Assembly (NCBI GenBank): GCA_964454685.1 | Contig: CAYVTZ010000008.1 | Span: 1-64,000, forward strand | Length of the DNA stretch: 64,000 nt | Source of the DNA: CAYVTZ01 sp964454685 | GTDB taxonomy: Bacteria > Bacillota > Clostridia > Christensenellales > Christensenellaceae | Reading direction: 5' to 3' | Shown here: in pieces, positions 59,992 to 64,000 of the stretch | How the letters are laid out: every line of letters begins with the position of its first letter | Numbering within the stretch: position 1 is the first letter of the stretch | The notes under the pieces: generated by a model | Database searches by the model: none | The model's input: the letters and a program-made list of their open reading frames with translations, nothing else | What the model was told of the DNA's origin: nothing | Position numbers and translations under genes: made by a program

Positions 59992-60840
59992 TTACGCCTT
60001 TCCGTCCGCGCCGCACACCAAAATGCGTTCCATTACCTTGCGCTTCACGCATTCACGCGCCGCCTTGCCAAATTCCTTGGGGTCGTACAAATGCGGGTTG
60101 GCTTGCATCGCTTCCCTTACCCCCTGCGTGTATGCCGCGCGCAGTTCCGTCGCAAAGTTTACTTTGCAAATGCCACGCGCCACACAGTCTCGCACATCTT
60201 CGTCCGAAAGCCCAGAAGCGCCATGCAGCACCAGCGGGATGCTCACGCACTTGCGGATCGCATCCAACCGGCTTTTGTCCAGCACCGGCGTTCCCGCATA
60301 AAATCCATGCGCCGTTCCAATCGCCACCGCAAGTGAGGCAATGCCGGACTCCCGCACAAATTCCTGCGCTTCCTGCGGGTCGGTATATCCGGGGTCTTTG
60401 ACGTCCAAATCATCTTCCTTGCCGCCCACCTTGCCCAGCTCTGCTTCCACTGCAATCTCATGGCTCGCGCACATCTGCACCACACGTCGCGCCAGTTGCG
60501 CATTTTCCTGCAGCGGCAGTGCCGATCCGTCGATCATAATGGAAGAATATCCCGCCTCCACACACTGCTGCGCCAGTTCTGCGCTGCTGCCGTGATCCAA
60601 ATGCAGCGCCACCGGCACCGAGGCCTCCTGCGCCAGCGCGTATACCATGCCGTGATAAAGCTTCGGCGACGCATACTTAGTCATGGATGGCGTGGTCTGA
60701 ATGATAATAGGCGCGCGCAGCTCCTCTGCCGCCCAAATCGCCGCTTGTATGCCCTCCATGTTCTCGGTGTTGAATGCACCCACCGCATACCCTCTTTTTT
60801 GTGCGTCCTCCAGCATTTTTTGTGTGGTCACATAACTCAT
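59992..60840 (-). CDS. Class II ketose-bisphosphate aldolase (GatY/KbaY/FbaA-like)
   Basis: The 282-residue zinc aldolase has VAGAF-type start MLEDAQKRGYAVGAFNTENM, the zinc/catalytic segment VALHLDHGSSAELAQQCVEA (catalytic Asp, zinc His), AVEAELGKVGGKEDD, IGTAHGFYAG with a zinc His, and LVLHGASGLSDEDVR with the third His. These are the GatY/KbaY class IIB marks. It cleaves tagatose- or fructose-1,6-bisphosphate to two triose phosphates. AAAGGAG precedes the ATG. It is first gene of the operon under the promoter at 60906-60934. Confidence 0.94.
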   Translation of the reverse strand: MSYVTTQKMLEDAQKRGYAVGAFNTENMEGIQAAIWAAEELRAPIIIQTTPSMTKYASPKLYHGMVYALAQEASVPVALHLDHGSSAELAQQCVEAGYSSIMIDGSALPLQENAQLARRVVQMCASHEIAVEAELGKVGGKEDDLDVKDPGYTDPQEAQEFVRESGIASLAVAIGTAHGFYAGTPVLDKSRLDAIRKCVSIPLVLHGASGLSDEDVRDCVARGICKVNFATELRAAYTQGVREAMQANPHLYDPKEFGKAARECVKRKVMERILVCGADGKA

Positions 60841-60905
60841 CTGTACTACTCCTTTATAAAACCAATCCGTTCGCGCATATGCCGCGCGTTTTTCATTACT
60901 CTTTC

Positions 60906-60934
60906 ATCTTACGCATTTGCCCACACACTGTCAA
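60906..60934 (-). promoter_or_regulatory. Promoter of the aldolase/kinase operon
   Basis: On the minus strand TTGACA (60929-60934) and TAAGAT (60906-60911) are 17 bases apart, 66 bases from the aldolase ATG. The LacI-type palindrome at 60953-60970 lies just upstream. Confidence 0.8.
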
Positions 60935-60952
60935 CGCGATGCTTAAAATAAA

Positions 60953-61046
60953 TTTTAAAACGTTTTAAAATCAGCCTTATTCCCTTGCATTTGCCGCTTT
61001 CTTATAATACAATAGAGAAAATTAATATTTTTAAAACTATTTTAAT
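60953..61046. promoter_or_regulatory. Two LacI-type palindromic operators in the divergent intergenic region
   Basis: TTTTAAAACGTTTTAAAA at 60953-60970 is a perfect 18-base palindrome with the central CG typical of LacI-family operators. A degenerate copy, TTTTAAAACTATTTTAAT, lies at 61029-61046, next to the regulator's start. Spacing is 76 bases. A TATAAT element (61003-61008) between them may serve the rightward gene. Both are probable sites for the fusion regulator at 61070. Confidence 0.7.
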
Positions 61047-61069
61047 CTGTTTCAAAGTCGGGAGGGGTT

Positions 61070-63295
61070 ATGGTCACCATCAAGGACGTGGCACGCGAGG
61101 CAGGGGTTTCCATTGGCACCGTGTCCAATTACATCACAGGCACACGTGGGGTCACCCCCAAAACAGCAAAAAACATCCGGCAGGCAATCGCGCGATTGGG
61201 CTATCAGCCCAATTCCTACGCAAAAAATCTGCGCAAAAATGAAAATTTTGAAATCGGCGTGATACTGCCCAATACGCATGAGCAGTATTATTCTTTTCTG
61301 CTGTCCGGCATCGAGCAGGAGCTTCAACAAGCCGGATATTATATCAATCTGGCGCTCACCGGGGACGTTCCCGAACGCGAACTGACCATCACCGCGCGTT
61401 TCATGGAAAAGAATATGCGCGGGTTCCTGCTGGTGTCCTCCATGCCCGGCAACGCACGCTTTTTCGAGGAAAACTATTTTCGTAAAAATATCCCTGTCGT
61501 GTTTGTTGACCGCAAACCCGCCGAAGAGGTTAACTTTGCAACCGTCGATTATTATGACACCGCGCGCTATCTGCTGGATCAGCTCCACCATCAGGGCAAT
61601 CGCCGCATCGGTCTCGTCAGTGGTTTGAGCGAATATTTTTGCGAGGCGGAGTGTCTGCGGGCGTATACGGATTTTCACGCCGCGCAGGGTCTCCTCGCGG
61701 ATGACGCTCTGGTCTGCCATATCAAAACCACCAAGGAAGACGCGTTTCGGCTGGGTATGACCTATTTACAGGATGTCGCGCCGGATGCGCTGCTCGTCAC
61801 CTCGCAAGCGGCGTTGATCGGTCTGCGTCAGGCCGCCTCTTTGTTGGGCATTACTCCCGGCTGGGATATCTCGATGGTCTGCTTCGGTGAAGATATCTGG
61901 AATACCGACGGCACCAAAAAAGGCGTCTGGCTCACCAGTCGCCCTGCGCACGATCTCGGCACGCGCGCCGCGCGCCTGCTGCTTGCAAACATACAATCTC
62001 CGTTAATCTTTGAAAAACAGCAGATTGTTCTGACGGATAAAGTCAAGGATAAATGGCTCGCGCCGGATCAGCCCTCTTTGCGCCAATATCAAAAATCCTC
62101 ACTTTCGCTTTGCCTGCTGGATCTACCCAAATCCCGCTCCATTCTGCGCATGCGCGGTGATTTTTTTCGTAAAACCGGCATCCATCTGGAGATCGAGCTG
62201 TGCAGCCACCAGGCATTGTTGCAGCGCATCCTGAATTTTCAAAGCGAGCCGCGTGATCTGTATATGTACGACAATCCGTGGCTGGATCAGTTGCAGCATT
62301 GTTTTGAGGATATCGCACCCTTCCTGCATTCCGACCGCTTCGATACCCACGCTTTTCTGCCCGGGCTGATCGACAAAGTCGGCGCCGTGGGTGACGCGAT
62401 CTATGGCATCCCCGTTCTGTATGGGCCACAACTGCTGCTTTACCGCAAAGACCTTTTTGAGCATGCCGATCTGCGTGCGCTGTTTGAAAAGCAGTACCGC
62501 ACCCCGCTGCGTCTGCCGCGCACTTGGTTTGAGTTCAATGTGCTGTGCAAATTTTTTACCCGTGCCCAAAATCCCGCCTCGCCCGTGCCTTACGGCACGA
62601 GTGTCGCGTCCGGCAGTCAGGCGATCCTGCTGCCGGAATTTTTACCACGCATGTGGGCTTATGGCGCGCAGATCATCGACGATGGTCACATCCCCGCCAC
62701 TGATACGCCGCAATTCAAAAAGGCGCTGTCCAATTTCATCGAAACATTTCTTTATACTCCTTCGCCCGCCGCCGGCATCACCGTCGAGCAGACTGTGGAG
62801 GACTTTTACCATGGCAATACCGCCATGCTGGTGGGGTTCGCTTCCTTTATTGCCGATGTCAATAACTATGCGAAATCAAACGTCATTGGCAAAGTCGGTT
62901 ACGCCAACATCCCAGGGAATCAATCCGTGCTGGGCAGTTGGGGCTTGGGGATCGCCAAGGGATGCCCGCAAAAAGAAAAGGCGTTTGAGTTTTTGAAATG
63001 GATTTCCGAGGATTCCATCAGCAATTATTTTGCAATACTCGATGGGCAGTCTCCGCTGGAGAGCGTCTATCGCAACGACGAAATGACCAGCCATTATCCA
63101 TGGCTTTCGCTCATCCGCGAAGGCTATCCCTTCAACCGCAAACGTGAATCCTTTTACCGCACCGACGGCTCGCTGCTTCCCGTTACGACGATGGAGGATG
63201 TGGTCTATCGCCACATCACCCGCCTGTTGCAGCGGGAATGTACCATAGACGAAGCTGCACAGCGCATGCAGGAAGAACTGCACGATCTGCTGTAA
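61070..63295 (+). CDS. LacI-type regulator fused to an ABC-type solute-binding domain
   Basis: The 741-residue protein has three modules. Residues 1-60 are a LacI helix-turn-helix (VTIKDVAREAGVSIGTVSNY) with hinge LGYQPNSYAKNL. Residues 60-330 are a LacI/RbsB-like effector domain (IGVILPNTHEQYYSFLLSGI, FVDRKPAEEVNF). Residues about 345-735 resemble an extracellular solute-binding protein of ABC family 1 (DFFRKTGIHLEIELCSHQAL, YMYDNPWLDQL, AIYGIPVLYGPQLLLYRKDL). There is no signal peptide, so it acts in the cytoplasm. LacI proteins normally end near residue 340. GGGAGGGG precedes the ATG. It is divergent from the aldolase operon. Confidence 0.93.
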   Translation: MVTIKDVAREAGVSIGTVSNYITGTRGVTPKTAKNIRQAIARLGYQPNSYAKNLRKNENFEIGVILPNTHEQYYSFLLSGIEQELQQAGYYINLALTGDVPERELTITARFMEKNMRGFLLVSSMPGNARFFEENYFRKNIPVVFVDRKPAEEVNFATVDYYDTARYLLDQLHHQGNRRIGLVSGLSEYFCEAECLRAYTDFHAAQGLLADDALVCHIKTTKEDAFRLGMTYLQDVAPDALLVTSQAALIGLRQAASLLGITPGWDISMVCFGEDIWNTDGTKKGVWLTSRPAHDLGTRAARLLLANIQSPLIFEKQQIVLTDKVKDKWLAPDQPSLRQYQKSSLSLCLLDLPKSRSILRMRGDFFRKTGIHLEIELCSHQALLQRILNFQSEPRDLYMYDNPWLDQLQHCFEDIAPFLHSDRFDTHAFLPGLIDKVGAVGDAIYGIPVLYGPQLLLYRKDLFEHADLRALFEKQYRTPLRLPRTWFEFNVLCKFFTRAQNPASPVPYGTSVASGSQAILLPEFLPRMWAYGAQIIDDGHIPATDTPQFKKALSNFIETFLYTPSPAAGITVEQTVEDFYHGNTAMLVGFASFIADVNNYAKSNVIGKVGYANIPGNQSVLGSWGLGIAKGCPQKEKAFEFLKWISEDSISNYFAILDGQSPLESVYRNDEMTSHYPWLSLIREGYPFNRKRESFYRTDGSLLPVTTMEDVVYRHITRLLQRECTIDEAAQRMQEELHDLL

Positions 63296-63561
63296 TTCAT
63301 CGCCATAATCTTGTTTGCCCTCATTCCCCAACGCTCCTTTTTCATGCCACCTTAAAACCGCAGATTTTTCTTGTGGTGTTTTTCCTAATTTGTGCATTTC
63401 GTTGACCTCTACTATACAGCAGCTCCCCCTCGGCTTTCTCTGCTCTCCCACCCCACTTTCTTTCATACCATTCTTATGATTCCCTTTTCACCTCATCCCT
63501 GCTAATTGGATTTTTCTTTTGGTACTTTTCTTTTTTTTCAAAAAGAAAGTACACCTCACTT

Positions 63562-64000
63562 CTAACAACATTCTCCCTCAAACATCGCTCCTACATCCCC
63601 GCACAAGCACTGCACCGCACTGCGCCCCGTCGAAACCGCGACTGGCAACCCGCCCGGCAGCATCATGCGCTGTCCCGCAAAGTACAACCCCGCAATCTCA
63701 CAACGCTTGGGATAACTGCGCTGCTTCTCATTCGCCTTCATGACGCTCATCCACGATCCTTTGTACGTACCGCAATACCGTTCATACGTCAGCGGCGTCG
63801 CGACATCCCACACCTCAAACTGATCTCGCATCACCGGAAAACGCTTGGATAAGCGTGCCATCACATCCTCTGCCAACTGTTGTTTTTTCTGTGCATAGCT
63901 CCCGTCCTGCCGGGCATTCTTCCAGTAATCGTAGGTGTCTCCGCCCAAAAACACGGTGATCGATGTACACCCCTGCGGCGCATACCCTTCAAAATTCGCA
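63562..64000 (-). CDS. C-terminal part of a FAD-dependent oxidoreductase (CrtI/CrtISO-like), cut by the right edge
   Basis: The minus-strand frame is open to the window edge, reading NFEGYAPQGCTSITVFLGGD, then a variable middle and CGTYKGSWMSVM, and ending IAGLYFAGQRMMLPGGLPVA with the FAD-contacting terminal segment. This is the C-terminus of phytoene-desaturase/carotenoid-isomerase-like flavoproteins. About 146 residues are visible of a usual 500; the FAD-binding N-terminus lies outside. In gut anaerobes such proteins often have no carotenoid role. The gap 63296-63561 shows only an A/T-rich hairpin near 63522-63552. Confidence 0.85.
   Translation of the reverse strand, partial: ANFEGYAPQGCTSITVFLGGDTYDYWKNARQDGSYAQKKQQLAEDVMARLSKRFPVMRDQFEVWDVATPLTYERYCGTYKGSWMSVMKANEKQRSYPKRCEIAGLYFAGQRMMLPGGLPVAVSTGRSAVQCLCGDVGAMFEGECC

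Noticed and set aside
62876..63466. Minus-strand frame overlapping the end of the LacI fusion gene
   Set aside because: Most of it is antisense to conserved coding sequence. The part beyond 63295 shows no domain or start signal.

Overview
The window reads as a stretch of chromosome from a strictly anaerobic, probably gut-type Firmicute of the class Clostridia. This is inferred from oxygen-sensitive enzymes (a glycyl radical enzyme with its activase, and a split transketolase), strong AGGAGG-type ribosome binding sites, lipoprotein-anchored sugar-binding proteins, a TPP riboswitch on a pyrimidine transporter, and the absence of PTS genes. No rRNA, tRNA, CRISPR array or transposase was recognised. 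Almost every gene serves uptake and breakdown of small carbohydrates or polyols, so this is a catabolic island made of several separately regulated modules.

Layout. (1) 0.9-17.2 kb, minus strand: a long SorC-linked module with an RbsABC-type transporter, FGGY kinase, class II aldolase, aldo/keto reductase, two URO-D family proteins, a UlaE-like epimerase and a complete 2-oxoacid (or acetoin) dehydrogenase-type complex (E1 alpha, E1 beta, E2, E3). Near-identical palindromes lie upstream of two promoters in this module. (2) 17.6-30.8 kb: a divergent module. Leftward are thiolase, crotonase, 3-hydroxyacyl-CoA dehydrogenase and an IolB-like isomerase. Rightward are aldehyde dehydrogenase, a glycyl radical enzyme of unassigned substrate, its activase, a two-subunit transketolase, a zinc dehydrogenase, a GntR/FCD regulator and an SDR. 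Boxes matching ATTGTATACAAT sit on the promoters of both arms, of the regulator gene and of a VOC protein at 35 kb, which defines a probable regulon. (3) 30.9-35 kb: a multi-hairpin RNA candidate followed by a second sugar ABC transporter. (4) 35-43 kb: housekeeping and small operons, namely VOC protein, TrmO plus isochorismatase-like hydrolase, an XRE/membrane/radical-SAM operon, and a TPP-riboswitch operon for a ThiXYZ-like transporter that also carries a TatD-like hydrolase.

(5) 43-54.3 kb, minus strand: a third RbsABC transporter with two zinc dehydrogenases, an SDR, a ROK regulator, a third URO-D family protein and an FGGY kinase. (6) 54.8-61 kb, minus strand: a PhnB-like VOC protein, then an operon of aldolase, xylulokinase-like kinase, zinc dehydrogenase, PfkB kinase and aldo/keto reductase. 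It is divergent from an unusual 741-residue regulator that fuses a LacI repressor to an ABC-type solute-binding domain. (7) The right edge cuts a carotenoid-desaturase-like FAD oxidoreductase.

How it works together: each module appears to import a neutral sugar or polyol by ABC transporter, oxidise or isomerise it with zinc/SDR/AKR dehydrogenases, phosphorylate it with an FGGY (and in one case PfkB) kinase, and cleave it with an aldolase or transketolase. The exact substrates cannot be read from sequence alone. The most promising undescribed items are the GntR-controlled glycyl-radical/transketolase/thiolase pathway, the structured RNA at 30.9-31.3 kb, the LacI-SBP fusion, and the TatD-like hydrolase under a TPP riboswitch.
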